Of a DNA stretch of 42,270 bases, positions 6,999-15,954 are shown piece after piece (position 1 is the stretch's first letter; each line of letters opens with the position of its first letter). The notes beneath the pieces were generated by a model that did no database searches, was not told the origin of the DNA, and saw only the letters and a list, made by a program, of their open reading frames with translations. The stretch covers positions 1 to 42,270 of the forward strand of contig DSCJ01000001.1 in NCBI GenBank assembly GCA_011049175.1, given 5' to 3'. Made by a program: the position numbers and the translations under genes. This DNA is from Bacteroidota bacterium. Its GTDB lineage: Bacteria; Bacteroidota; Bacteroidia; Bacteroidales; VadinHA17.

Positions 6999-8186
6999 TT
7001 AGTTCACCTGATCCAGCGCCTGGGAAAGATCACTGATCAGGTCTTCCACGTCTTCTATTCCAACGCTTAGCCGTACCAGCCCGTCGGTTATATCGGCCTC
7101 CAGGCGGGCTTCTGATGAAAGGGAGGCATGGGTCATGGAAGCCGGATGCTGTATCAGGGTTTCCACTCCACCGAGGGATACCGCCAGGGTGGCGAGCTGT
7201 ACCGAATTGATCATTTGTTCGCCCGCATCAAATCCTCCTTTCAGTTCAAAACTGATCATAGCTCCCGGTCCCCGCATTTGTTTTCTGGCCAGCTCATACT
7301 GCGGATGTGATTTGAGGCCGGGGTATCTTACCCACTTGATTTTCGGATGTTGTTCCAGCCAGTGAGCAATCGTTATGGCATTTTCCTGGGCTTTTTCCAC
7401 TCTGAGTGAAAGGGTTTTGATCCCTCTGAGCACCAGATAGGCCTGATGAGGGTCCATGTTGAAGCCCAGATTCACCATAATATGTCGCAGTTGATGATAA
7501 AGGGTTTCCGTTGATGTGATTATGATTCCACCCACAACATCCGCATGTCCGTTCACAAATTTGGTTACCGAATGAAACACAACATCGGCTCCGAGTTTCA
7601 GGGGGTTTTGCAGAAAGGGGCTTGAGAAGGTATTGTCTACTACCACCAGGATATCATGTTCATGGGCCAGTTTTGCACATGCCTCAATATCACTGAGCTT
7701 TATGGTAGGATTGGCGGGTGTTTCAAGATACAGCAGGCGGGTATTGGATTTGATAGCTTTTTTGATCAGGTCTGTGTCAGAAGTATCCACATAGCTGTAT
7801 TCCACACCGAACCGGGAGAAATCTTTTTCCATGATACTCCTGGAAGGTCCGTAAACGGATGAGGTGCTGATCATATGGGCTCCTGTTTGAAGCAGGCCCA
7901 TATAAATGGCGGACACCGCGCCCATTCCACTACCGGTGGCAATAGCCCCGAATCCGTTCTCCAGCACAGCCATGTTTTCTTCAAGGGCCTGCAGCGTAGG
8001 ATTCCCAATGCGAGTATAGATGTATCCTTTTTCTTTCCCGGCAAAACGGTTGGCTCCCTGCCGGGCATTTTCGAATGCAAAAGTGGATGTCTGATAAATA
8101 GGAACCGTGGCACTGCCAAAGTCATCGTCATAATGGCCTGCATGTACCATTTGCGTGTTGAAGCCTTTGTTTCGGATGTTTTTCAT
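6999..8186 (-). CDS. Transsulfuration-family PLP enzyme (cystathionine gamma-synthase/lyase or related)
   Basis: 395 residues of the Cys/Met metabolism PLP-dependent family. The Schiff-base lysine is K209 in SVTKFVNGHAD, and the phosphate-binding YTRIGNPT motif is at about 57-64. The family includes cystathionine gamma-synthase, cystathionine gamma-lyase, O-acetylhomoserine sulfhydrylase and methionine gamma-lyase. The cysteine that marks classical methionine gamma-lyases (in LYGCTF) is replaced here: VYGPSR has P114. Methionine gamma-lyase is therefore less likely, but the exact reaction remains open. The gene follows mlaF by 72 bases and precedes the NTPase by five. It could release or fix sulfide, which would fit the neighbouring sulfur operon, although the genes are on opposite strands. 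Confidence 0.85.
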   Translation of the reverse strand: MKNIRNKGFNTQMVHAGHYDDDFGSATVPIYQTSTFAFENARQGANRFAGKEKGYIYTRIGNPTLQALEENMAVLENGFGAIATGSGMGAVSAIYMGLLQTGAHMISTSSVYGPSRSIMEKDFSRFGVEYSYVDTSDTDLIKKAIKSNTRLLYLETPANPTIKLSDIEACAKLAHEHDILVVVDNTFSSPFLQNPLKLGADVVFHSVTKFVNGHADVVGGIIITSTETLYHQLRHIMVNLGFNMDPHQAYLVLRGIKTLSLRVEKAQENAITIAHWLEQHPKIKWVRYPGLKSHPQYELARKQMRGPGAMISFELKGGFDAGEQMINSVQLATLAVSLGGVETLIQHPASMTHASLSSEARLEADITDGLVRLSVGIEDVEDLISDLSQALDQVN

Positions 8187-8234
8187 AAAAAGGGAGTTTA
8201 TAAAACATTAAAGGCGGGAAATCCCGGCCCTGAA

Positions 8235-8255
8235 CCATGCTTTATGCAGGCATGG
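8235..8255. other. Small hairpin between mlaF and the PLP enzyme gene
   Basis: CCATGC (8235-8240) and GCATGG (8250-8255) form a perfect 6-bp stem with a 9-base loop, just downstream of the mlaF stop codon. No T-run follows in the direction of transcription, so it is not a clear terminator. It may mark a processing site or have no function. Confidence 0.3.
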
Positions 8256-8258
8256 AAT

Positions 8259-9017
8259 TTAATTTTTTATCGTGTTTTTTACGTGTTTGGCCAGACTGTT
8301 TGCAAATATAAAATCATTCAGCACCTGGTTATCGGAATGAAGGATTTCCCGGTTTGTTCCTTCCCAGCACTTCATTCCGTTGGCTATAAAAACCACTTTG
8401 GATCCGATCTCCATAACAGAATTCATATCGTGGGTATTTACGATGGTGGTCATATTGAATTCTTCGGTCAGCTCCAGGATCAGTTTGTCGATTACGATGG
8501 AGGTTTTCGGGTCCAGTCCTGAATTCGGTTCATCGCAGAACAGGTATTTGGGATTCAGAGCAATGGCCCGGGCAATGGCCACCCTTTTTTTCATTCCTCC
8601 GCTCAATTCATCGGGGTAAAGATGGTTTGAGTTTTCCATGTTCACTCGTTTCAGGCAGAAATTGGCCCGTTCTTTCTTTTCTTCTGTAGTCATACGGGTG
8701 AACATGTCCATGGGATAAATAATATTTTCTTCCACGGTGAGTGAATCAAACAGGGCTCCACCCTGGAAGAGCATGCCAATTTCTTTTCTGATGGATTTTT
8801 TGTCTTTGAAATTCAGTTTGTTGAAAACTACTCCGTCGTAAATAATATCGCCTTCATCCACTTCCAGCAATCCCACAATGCACTTCAGCAAAACGGTTTT
8901 GCCTGATCCGCTCTGACCGATCACGAGGTTGGTTTTTCCCCGTTCGAAGGTGACGGTAATATCTTTTAGTACCGTTTCATTACTGAAATGTTTGGACACA
9001 TGTACCACTTCAATCAT
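8259..9017 (-). CDS. MlaF-type ABC transporter ATPase (phospholipid transport)
   Basis: 252 residues with Walker A IGQSGSGKTVLLK (about 33-45), the signature LSGGMKKRVAIARA typical of Mla/Mce-type ATPases, and a Walker B CDEPNSGLDP. The protein powers an MlaE-type permease for lipid movement between the inner and outer membranes. It overlaps the mlaE gene by 4 bases (ATGA). No MlaD-like MCE substrate-binding gene follows in this window. Confidence 0.85.
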   Translation of the reverse strand: MIEVVHVSKHFSNETVLKDITVTFERGKTNLVIGQSGSGKTVLLKCIVGLLEVDEGDIIYDGVVFNKLNFKDKKSIRKEIGMLFQGGALFDSLTVEENIIYPMDMFTRMTTEEKKERANFCLKRVNMENSNHLYPDELSGGMKKRVAIARAIALNPKYLFCDEPNSGLDPKTSIVIDKLILELTEEFNMTTIVNTHDMNSVMEIGSKVVFIANGMKCWEGTNREILHSDNQVLNDFIFANSLAKHVKNTIKN

Positions 9018-9754
9018 GAGAGGATAAGCTGGGTTAAGATCACATTGAACAAAAGAATGAACACGGAACTGTGTACTACCGCACGGGTGCTGGAAACTCC
9101 CACCTCCAGCGAACCTCCGTAGGAATAATATCCGTAGTATGAGGAAATGCTGGTGATAAGGAAGGCAAAAACCACCATTTTAATCACGGAATAGGTGATA
9201 TAAAACGGGATGAAAGCATATTGTATCCCGTAAATAAAATCGGTTGGGGTAATCACCCGGGTAAAAACAACGGCAAGCCATCCTCCGGCCACACCCACTA
9301 CCATGCTGAAAAGCGTGAGCAGGGGGAATACCAGGATGCAGGCGATGATTTTCGGCAGGATCAGGTAACTGGCGGAATTAACGCCCATGATCTCCAGCGC
9401 GTCAATCTGCTCGGTAACCCTCATGGTCCCGAGTTCGGAAGCAATGTTTGAGCCAACCTTTCCCGCCAGAATCAGTGCTACCATGGTAGAGGAAAATTCC
9501 AGGATCATGGAATCGCGGCATCCCAATCCAATAAGATAGCTTGGAAGGAAGGGGTTTTCGGTATTATAGGCCGTTTGCAGGGTAATAACAGCTCCCATGA
9601 ATACGGAAATAATCAACACGATACCCACAGAATTCAATCCCAGTGCTTCCATCTCACGCACTGTCTGCCGGTAGTACATGATTCTTTTTTCGGGTTTTGT
9701 GAATACTTTAAGCATAAGCTCATAGTATTTTCCCACATGGAAGAAAAGGCCCAT
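9014..9754 (-). CDS. MlaE-type ABC transporter permease
   Basis: 246-residue polytopic membrane protein of the MlaE/YrbE permease family. Recognisable features are an amphipathic N-terminus, the helix with SVGIVLIISVFMGAVITLQ, the segment LAGKVGSNIASELGTMRVTEQIDALEIMG (given here in part; about 117-145), which is the most conserved part of the family, and hydrophobic helices at the C-terminus. With MlaF it forms the membrane part of a lipid transporter. It is first in its operon, divergent from the mannose-1-phosphate guanylyltransferase gene. Confidence 0.86.
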   Translation of the reverse strand: MGLFFHVGKYYELMLKVFTKPEKRIMYYRQTVREMEALGLNSVGIVLIISVFMGAVITLQTAYNTENPFLPSYLIGLGCRDSMILEFSSTMVALILAGKVGSNIASELGTMRVTEQIDALEIMGVNSASYLILPKIIACILVFPLLTLFSMVVGVAGGWLAVVFTRVITPTDFIYGIQYAFIPFYITYSVIKMVVFAFLITSISSYYGYYSYGGSLEVGVSSTRAVVHSSVFILLFNVILTQLILS

Positions 9755-9834
9755 AACCTGATGAATTTTGATGATAAAATTACTAATAATTTGCGAAAAC
9801 CGGACGGTTCCCGGTTTAACACCATACGTGATCC

Positions 9835-9865
9835 TGTGGTGCCATCATTTATTTTTTTACCTTTG
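9835..9865 (+). promoter_or_regulatory. Predicted promoter of the guanylyltransferase gene
   Basis: TACCTTTG at 9858-9865 fits the Bacteroidota -7 consensus TAnnTTTG exactly. TGTG at 9835-9838 is a three-of-four match to the -33 element TTTG with a 19-base spacer. The -7 box lies 52 bases before the ATG at 9918. Confidence 0.45.
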
Positions 9866-9917
9866 CAAACGCTAACCATTTTCTGTCTGCCTTCAACGCC
9901 AGACAGTACCAATCGAC

Positions 9918-11012
9918 ATGAGTAAAAAGGACCAATTCTGCGTGATTATGGCCGGGGGGATCGGAAGCCGTTTCTGGCCACTCAGCCGCAGTTCAAAACC
10001 GAAACAATTTCTCGACATTCTGGGTACCGGTAAAACCCTTTTACGGCAAACCTATGAACGGTTTGAAAAAATATGTCCAACGAAAAATATTTTTGTTGTG
10101 ACCCATAGCGAGTATGAAGATTTGGTGCAGGATCAGCTTCCCGAGCTGGACCGCAAGCAGATTCTGCTGGAACCAATGCGTAAAAACACGGCTCCGTGCA
10201 TTGCCTATGCCTGTTTCAGGATACATAAAATAAATCCTGAAGCAAAAATTGTGGTGGCGCCTTCCGATCACCTGATCATTAAAGAGAAAGAATTTGAAAA
10301 AACAGTTTATCAGGGATTTGAATTTGTCAGCCGGCACAATGCATTGCTTACGCTGGGAATTAAACCCAGCCGGATTGAAACCGGGTATGGATATATTCAG
10401 ACGGCAAACGGAGAAAAATTCCCCGAATTCCCGAATTTGAAAAAGGTGAAAACCTTTACTGAAAAGCCGGATTATGAAATGGCCAGAGTGTTTTATGAAA
10501 GCGGTGATTTTTACTGGAATGCCGGCATCTTTTTCTGGTCTCTTCCGGCCATTATGCATGCTTTCAGCAAATACCTCCCCGATATGCACGGCCTGTTCGA
10601 GGAGCGGGAAGGTGTTTTCGGAACCCGGGTGGAAAAGGAGCATCTTGAAATTATTTACGGAAACTGCTCGAGCATTTCCATTGACTACGGTATTATGGAG
10701 AAGGCGGAAAATGTTTATGTGATCTGTTCCGATTTCGGGTGGTCTGATCTGGGAACCTGGGGATCATTGTACGAACATCTTCCGCATGATCAGCAGGGGA
10801 ATGCTGTTTCAGGCGAAAATGTGATGATGTATGATGTACAGAAGTCCATCATTCAGGTAGAAGGTAAGAAACTGGTGGTGTTGCAGGGGCTGGATCATTA
10901 TATTGTAGTAGACACAAAGGAAGCGCTGCTGATTTGCAGGAAGCATGATGAACAGCAGTTAAAACAGATTGTGAATGATGTGAAAATAGAGAAAGGGGAA
11001 GAGTTTCTCTAA
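9918..11012 (+). CDS. manC: Mannose-1-phosphate guanylyltransferase
   Basis: 364 residues. The nucleotidyltransferase signature is near the N-terminus (MAGGIGSRFWPLSR followed by KPKQFL), and FTEKPD and GDFYWNAGIF segments are typical of GDP-mannose pyrophosphorylases. It makes GDP-mannose from mannose 1-phosphate and GTP, feeding surface polysaccharide or protein glycosylation. The length shows the single-domain form without the C-terminal phosphomannose isomerase domain of bifunctional enzymes. It is a monocistronic gene between a predicted promoter and a strong bidirectional terminator. Confidence 0.9.
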   Translation: MSKKDQFCVIMAGGIGSRFWPLSRSSKPKQFLDILGTGKTLLRQTYERFEKICPTKNIFVVTHSEYEDLVQDQLPELDRKQILLEPMRKNTAPCIAYACFRIHKINPEAKIVVAPSDHLIIKEKEFEKTVYQGFEFVSRHNALLTLGIKPSRIETGYGYIQTANGEKFPEFPNLKKVKTFTEKPDYEMARVFYESGDFYWNAGIFFWSLPAIMHAFSKYLPDMHGLFEEREGVFGTRVEKEHLEIIYGNCSSISIDYGIMEKAENVYVICSDFGWSDLGTWGSLYEHLPHDQQGNAVSGENVMMYDVQKSIIQVEGKKLVVLQGLDHYIVVDTKEALLICRKHDEQQLKQIVNDVKIEKGEEFL

Positions 11013-11030
11013 CAAAGGCATTGAAAAGAA

Positions 11031-11055
11031 AAACCCGGATATTGCATCCGGGTTT
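11031..11055. terminator. Bidirectional intrinsic terminator between manC and gldN
   Basis: A perfect 10-bp stem (AAACCCGGAT at 11031-11040, ATCCGGGTTT at 11046-11055) with a 5-base loop. The A-rich left arm and T-rich right arm extend into an A-run (11026-11033) and a T-run (11053-11058), so the structure works on both strands. It lies between two convergent genes. Confidence 0.88.
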
Positions 11056-11076
11056 TTTCATGCGTAAACTTTCATA

Positions 11077-11913
11077 TCAATATTCCCAGAGATCGTGTTC
11101 AAAGTTGAACAGCTCTTCTTTGATTCTTTCCGCTTCGAGCAAAGCAGACCGGCCGGTTTGGTACTGATTGATCAAACGGTTGTCGTACACGTTCGATTCT
11201 GCAATGATATAGCTGCTGAACCGGCGCTGCATGAACAGGTCGTCATAGGATATGCGGTGGGCGTCATTTGCCGGATTGAAAACTTCATGATTGGCCAGAG
11301 TGTTCCTGAAATCGGGGTAATAGGCCCAGAACACACGCACCTTATTGGTCATATTCGTTTCAGGATCGGTATAAATCCGGATGGGGCATATGCCCAGTAT
11401 TCTGACCCGCATGATGGAATGTTTTTTATCGAAATACCATTCTTCCCACAGCATATACTGCATTATTTCGGAAGTATTGATATCTCTTACAATGGTTGTT
11501 TCCTTGTACTCGCCGGTTTCAGGATCCTGGATGGTGATGGTTTCTTCCCCAGCTCCGAATTTTTTATTGATATCGTCCAGGGTGACTTTTTCCACCATAT
11601 TATACATATCGTCTCCGTTGTACACATCAATCACTCCGCTTTTGATCTCACCCATTAGTACATCGATCAGGCTGTAACGGTCTCCCATTGGGAATTTTGG
11701 GAAATACAGCACCTGGTTCATTTTTTCCCTCAAATCAACGATTCTCCATATCTGTTTTGACCACATGACATCGGCTTCCCGCAAATGGGGATATGGAATG
11801 GGTCTTTTGTCATGGATCCCTTTATCATACAGCCTTTTCACATCATCCTGAGCGGTGGCGAACTGACCGGCCACTATAATTAACAGGAGAATTAAGCCCA
11901 ATACTTTTTTCAT
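11077..11913 (-). CDS. gldN: GldN/PorN type IX secretion component
   Basis: 278 residues from the ATG at 11913; the frame opens four codons earlier (11925), but MKKVLGLILLLIIVAGQFATAQ is a clean signal peptide beginning at the inner methionine. The mature protein matches GldN/PorN, the periplasmic partner of the GldK ring in the type IX secretion system, with conserved blocks such as YPHLREADVMWSK, FWAYYPDFR and EVFNPAND. It is the last gene of the gld operon, following gldM by 16 bases, and ends before the terminator shared with manC. Confidence 0.9.
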   Translation of the reverse strand: MKKVLGLILLLIIVAGQFATAQDDVKRLYDKGIHDKRPIPYPHLREADVMWSKQIWRIVDLREKMNQVLYFPKFPMGDRYSLIDVLMGEIKSGVIDVYNGDDMYNMVEKVTLDDINKKFGAGEETITIQDPETGEYKETTIVRDINTSEIMQYMLWEEWYFDKKHSIMRVRILGICPIRIYTDPETNMTNKVRVFWAYYPDFRNTLANHEVFNPANDAHRISYDDLFMQRRFSSYIIAESNVYDNRLINQYQTGRSALLEAERIKEELFNFEHDLWEY

Positions 11914-11929
11914 GATATACACCATTTAA

Positions 11930-13561
11930 TTAGTTCAATTTTAAAATAACGGGAGGTAGTGGCCTTGTATTGCCATCGGGACCTACCGCCCTGATATCCT
12001 GGAAAACAACCTGATCTCCCCGACGCAGTCTGTCAAGCAGTTGCCTCTGTGCCTCAGTGATCCGGTTGCTGTTTGATTCTTCTTCCACGGTATAACCGCG
12101 GTCGTTTATGGATATCTTGAATCCGGTAATACGGAACGACAGTTCGAAATCAAAATCTTTCATAACGGCAAAAATCCCGGCCTGGGCCATCAGTTCGGCC
12201 TTGCTGATGTCTCCTCGTTCGCGTCCGGCCACCTGGGCAACAGGGTCGGGAACATTTTTGACCCGGAAAGGTTTTGGGGGCATGCGGCGCTGCACGCCGT
12301 CCACTTCAGCTATCACATTGACAATCACATCGGGTTTGCCGGCACGGCCCGGTCTGACAATATAGGAACTTCCGCTTACTTTCCGAATGGTTCCTCTGGA
12401 AAGGCTTACCCTGATTTTATCTTCAGCCACTCCCGGAACAGAAATATCTACGGGGTTATCCAATCCGGAATAGAATACGTTCATTTTTGTTGGAGAAACC
12501 ACAAGGCTGGCTTCAGCCACCTGGTAAGTTGACCTGAACGGGTAATCAACCATGGACCCGTCGGGCGCCTGCAGTCTGATCAGACCTCCCCAGCGGCGTG
12601 AACCCAGGCTTCCGGGCTTGACAGAATAGATACCCCGCCCGTTTTTGTCGATGGGTAATTCAGTAAAATCTCCAACCATCTGGTAAGTGACCACTCCGTC
12701 GGCAGTTACAGTGGAATCGTAATTCCCCACCATGATCCGGGGTTTCTGTGTGGTGTCGGTGGCGGCAATAAACACTTCGGCCCGGTATTCATTTCCCCGG
12801 AGAATGTAATTTGAATTGGGGATGACGGTGGGCACCAGCTTATTAAATTTGAAAGAACCGGCTTCAATCTGGTTGTACAGATAATTCAGCGTTTCCGCTT
12901 CGGCATTCCTGATATCCACCTGTATTTTAGAAAGAATGGTTACCACTGCCACCAGAGGTAAAGCATGGAAATTGTGTATTTCCCAGCTTACCCGGCTGCC
13001 GTCCTTTTCAGTATAATCATCCGTATTCAGGCTGTTGGCAATAGACTCTCTGATATTGACAGCCTCCACGGCTACGATATCGTTCATAATAAACTCCCTG
13101 AAATCAACTATCAGGGCTTTCAGGTCATAGGCTTTACCGTTCTGATCGGCACCGATCAGAACTTCTGAGGGAATGTTGTTTTCATCAATTTTCTTGATCT
13201 CGCGGGTATGGATCTGCCCTCCGGCTACAGCCTCACTGTCTTTGCCTTCGGCTTTGGTTACAATCTCTAACTTCAGGTCCTGAATGTAATTGATCAGTTC
13301 ATCGGCACGCTGTTTTACTTCATCTGCCCTGCGTTTCCATGGTCCGGCTTTAACGGGATTTGAAACCGCTTTTTCCGCAAAATCCTGATAAATCAGTTCA
13401 TTCTTGGCAACAAAGTTGGCGGTGGTTTTGGTCAACCCTTCGTCAACAAGTTTAAATGCTTCGACGGCTTCCTTTGATACATTCAGTGCCAGCAGGGCAG
13501 TAAGCACCAAATACATCATGCCGATCATTTTTTGTCTCGGGGTTTCTTTTCCGTGGGCCAT
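11930..13561 (-). CDS. gldM: GldM/PorM type IX secretion motor component
   Basis: 543 residues starting MAHGKETPRQKMIGMMYLV, the conserved N-terminus of GldM with a single membrane helix (about 13-30), followed by a long periplasmic region with several beta domains. GldM and GldL form the proton-driven inner-membrane motor of the type IX system, and the periplasmic part of GldM reaches the GldK/GldN ring. Length is normal for the family. It follows gldL by 48 bases. Confidence 0.93.
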   Translation of the reverse strand: MAHGKETPRQKMIGMMYLVLTALLALNVSKEAVEAFKLVDEGLTKTTANFVAKNELIYQDFAEKAVSNPVKAGPWKRRADEVKQRADELINYIQDLKLEIVTKAEGKDSEAVAGGQIHTREIKKIDENNIPSEVLIGADQNGKAYDLKALIVDFREFIMNDIVAVEAVNIRESIANSLNTDDYTEKDGSRVSWEIHNFHALPLVAVVTILSKIQVDIRNAEAETLNYLYNQIEAGSFKFNKLVPTVIPNSNYILRGNEYRAEVFIAATDTTQKPRIMVGNYDSTVTADGVVTYQMVGDFTELPIDKNGRGIYSVKPGSLGSRRWGGLIRLQAPDGSMVDYPFRSTYQVAEASLVVSPTKMNVFYSGLDNPVDISVPGVAEDKIRVSLSRGTIRKVSGSSYIVRPGRAGKPDVIVNVIAEVDGVQRRMPPKPFRVKNVPDPVAQVAGRERGDISKAELMAQAGIFAVMKDFDFELSFRITGFKISINDRGYTVEEESNSNRITEAQRQLLDRLRRGDQVVFQDIRAVGPDGNTRPLPPVILKLN

Positions 13562-13609
13562 AGTTCAGTAAATCGATTATTAACAATAGATTAGGTTATG
13601 TAGACCCTT

Positions 13610-14527
13610 TCAGGGATTTGATCTAACATTCATGGCAGCCAGCATATTTCCGTAAACGGTATTCAATGCGGCAAGATTCTGACTCAGCCTGGATACCTCT
13701 TCTCTGTATTTCTTCGTATCCTGGGCTGATTCCTTCAGATCATCAAGCATTTCATTCATTCCCGCATACATTTTCTCCGTGGCTTTGATTTGATCGTTTG
13801 TTCCCTGCAGCTGAAGTTCATAAACGGCGTTCAGTGCCGAAAGGTTTTTGTTGAGCGCCTCCAGCTGTTCGTTATATGACTTGCTGCCTTCTGAAATACT
13901 GAGAATGGAACCCGACAGACTTTCATAATTATTTCCCGACTGGGCAATAATGGTGGCCGTATTCTTGTAAGAGTCGGTTAGTTCTCCAACCGATTCCGCC
14001 AGTTTTTCTGTGGATTCCTGGTAGGCTCCGGAAAGTTTTTCAACCGATTCGGAAGCATTTTTCACTTTACCGACAAATTCGTTGGTTACCACCGATGCAT
14101 CGGCAATGTTTCCCAGTTTGGAGGCGGTCTGGCTAAGGTTCTCCATTCCCTGACCCAGCTTTCTGAAAAGATCAGGGGTTATTTCCGCTTTTTCGAGAAG
14201 GGCATCGAATTTTTCCAGAGCGGAGGAACCGTCTCCACCCCTGCTGCGGGCGGAAGCCGGTCTTAATTCTTCAGCCTCGTCTTCTGAAATACCGGCAAGT
14301 TCGGGATATACCAGTGTCCAGTCCACTTCTTCATGCAGGGGTTCGAAAGCAGAGAAAAAGAAGATGGTAGCCTCGGTAAGCAACCCGACCGTCAGGAATA
14401 ATCCGGCTGCTGGCCAGTGCTGAATTTTGAACAACGCGCCCACAATAACAACGGAAGCACCAAGCCCGTAAAGCTTAGCCATGAAATTTTTCCAGCCGCT
14501 GCTTTGTACTATTTCTGAAATGTTCAT
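13610..14527 (-). CDS. gldL: GldL/PorL type IX secretion motor component
   Basis: 305 residues with two membrane helices near the N-terminus (about 19-33 and 40-60) connected by KIQHWPAAG, and a long cytoplasmic coiled-coil tail rich in serine, glutamate and leucine. E52, in the second helix (GLLTEATIFF), corresponds to the membrane glutamate known to be important for proton-driven function in GldL. The tail ends in MLAAMNVRS. Confidence 0.92.
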   Translation of the reverse strand: MNISEIVQSSGWKNFMAKLYGLGASVVIVGALFKIQHWPAAGLFLTVGLLTEATIFFFSAFEPLHEEVDWTLVYPELAGISEDEAEELRPASARSRGGDGSSALEKFDALLEKAEITPDLFRKLGQGMENLSQTASKLGNIADASVVTNEFVGKVKNASESVEKLSGAYQESTEKLAESVGELTDSYKNTATIIAQSGNNYESLSGSILSISEGSKSYNEQLEALNKNLSALNAVYELQLQGTNDQIKATEKMYAGMNEMLDDLKESAQDTKKYREEVSRLSQNLAALNTVYGNMLAAMNVRSNP

Positions 14528-14572
14528 AGTGAATATTGCTTTAGTTAGAGATGTATCATCAATTATGACGGT

Positions 14573-15907
14573 TTATTCAAATCCCATATACGTTCTGACA
14601 TTCCGGAATCCGATAAAGGATTTGGACGAGTCCTGATATTCATAGGTTCGGGTACTTACCTGAAGGAAATATCCAACGTCTTTCCAGGATCCTCCCCTGA
14701 TCACTTTTCTTTTCATTACCACAGGATCGTCGGGAAGCGCATTGTATTTATAGGTAGGGTTCATATCGTGGGTAATGATATAGGCCGATTCGTCATAGGC
14801 ACTCGAGGTCCATTCGGCCACATTACCTGCCATGTCGTACAGTCCGAATTCATTGGGGCTGTACGATCCCACCTTGGTAGTGATCATGGCGCCGTCATCA
14901 ATGTAATTCCCGCGCATGGGTTTGAAGTTGGCAAGGAAGCACCCTTCGTCGTTACGGGTGTAAATCCCTCCCCAGGGATACATGGAAAGATCCAGCCCGC
15001 CGCGAGCGGCGTATTCCCATTCTGCTTCCGTGGGTAACCGGTATTCCTGTACATAGGAATTCCCCACGGAGGCCAGATAGTCATTCAGGAATTTGGTTCT
15101 CCAGATACTGAATGCATTGGCCTGTTTCCAGGTTACCCCCACCACAGGATAGTCATCGTATGAGGGGTGCCAGAAATACATATTGGTCCAGGGTTCATTG
15201 TAGGAATAGGTAAAGTCGGCAATCCAGCAAAGGGTGTCGGGATAAACCGGTACCTGGTCACGGATCACAAATGCCGAACGGTCCTGGATGGGAACTACCT
15301 CTCCCTGCTGGTTATAAACTTCTCCCTCATACTGACCGGTTTCAAAATTGTAACGGTTTGCACGCTTGGCAGCCTGTTGCAGATCAATCCAGAAGTATTC
15401 ATAGATCAGTTTGCGGGTATCGATTTCCTTACGGCGGAAAAAACGCTCGTTTTCAGGGTAATACATTTCTTCCATGATGTCCCGGACTTCTTCTTCGCGA
15501 GGATCGATTTTGGTTTCCCAGTCAATAACGGGAGGATCGTATTCATCCCCGTTCTCATCCACTTTGTAAAAGCCTTCCAGTCCGGCTTCGGCAAGCTTGG
15601 TGCGAAGAATGCTGTCGCGTACATAAAATACGAACTGGCGGTATTCGTTGTTGGTGATCTCCGTTTCATCCATCCAGAAGGCATCAACCGTTACCGTACG
15701 TGTCATGGTATTCATGGCATTGGCCAGGTCCTGGTCGGCAGGGCCCATATTGAAAGCCCCCTGGGGAACAAACACCATTCCATATGGATCGGGTTCAAAC
15801 CATTTCTTTCGGTTTGAAACACCAACCAGCTCCCCATTGGATTTATAACTCCCGCAACTGCTGAGAATTACCGCCAATATCGTACTGAAAAAAAGCAATT
15901 TTTTCAT
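14573..15907 (-). CDS. gldK: GldK/PorK outer-membrane lipoprotein of type IX secretion
   Basis: 444 residues with a lipoprotein signal (LSSC, C18) and a formylglycine-generating-enzyme/sulfatase-modifying fold: MVFVPQGAFNMGP, ETEITNNEYRQF, RLPTEAEWEYAARGG, MAGNVAEWTSSAY and VIRGGSWKD at the C-terminus. GldK forms the periplasmic ring with GldN under the outer membrane. An insertion between the conserved blocks (about 115-245) is rich in charged and aromatic residues, as in other GldK proteins. Gene order porP-gldK-gldL-gldM-gldN is the Bacteroidales arrangement. Confidence 0.93.
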   Translation of the reverse strand: MKKLLFFSTILAVILSSCGSYKSNGELVGVSNRKKWFEPDPYGMVFVPQGAFNMGPADQDLANAMNTMTRTVTVDAFWMDETEITNNEYRQFVFYVRDSILRTKLAEAGLEGFYKVDENGDEYDPPVIDWETKIDPREEEVRDIMEEMYYPENERFFRRKEIDTRKLIYEYFWIDLQQAAKRANRYNFETGQYEGEVYNQQGEVVPIQDRSAFVIRDQVPVYPDTLCWIADFTYSYNEPWTNMYFWHPSYDDYPVVGVTWKQANAFSIWRTKFLNDYLASVGNSYVQEYRLPTEAEWEYAARGGLDLSMYPWGGIYTRNDEGCFLANFKPMRGNYIDDGAMITTKVGSYSPNEFGLYDMAGNVAEWTSSAYDESAYIITHDMNPTYKYNALPDDPVVMKRKVIRGGSWKDVGYFLQVSTRTYEYQDSSKSFIGFRNVRTYMGFE

Positions 15908-15954
15908 AACGTAATCTTATTTATATGCTAAATAACAATAAATTTTTCAAAAAT

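Noticed and set aside
7842-7850. Calling the PLP enzyme methionine gamma-lyase
   Set aside because: The diagnostic active-site cysteine is replaced by proline (P114). The family assignment holds but this specific activity is not supported.
8187-8258. Possible SAM-type riboswitch before the PLP enzyme gene
   Set aside because: The leader is only 72 bases and contains just one small hairpin. I saw none of the conserved cores of known SAM riboswitches.
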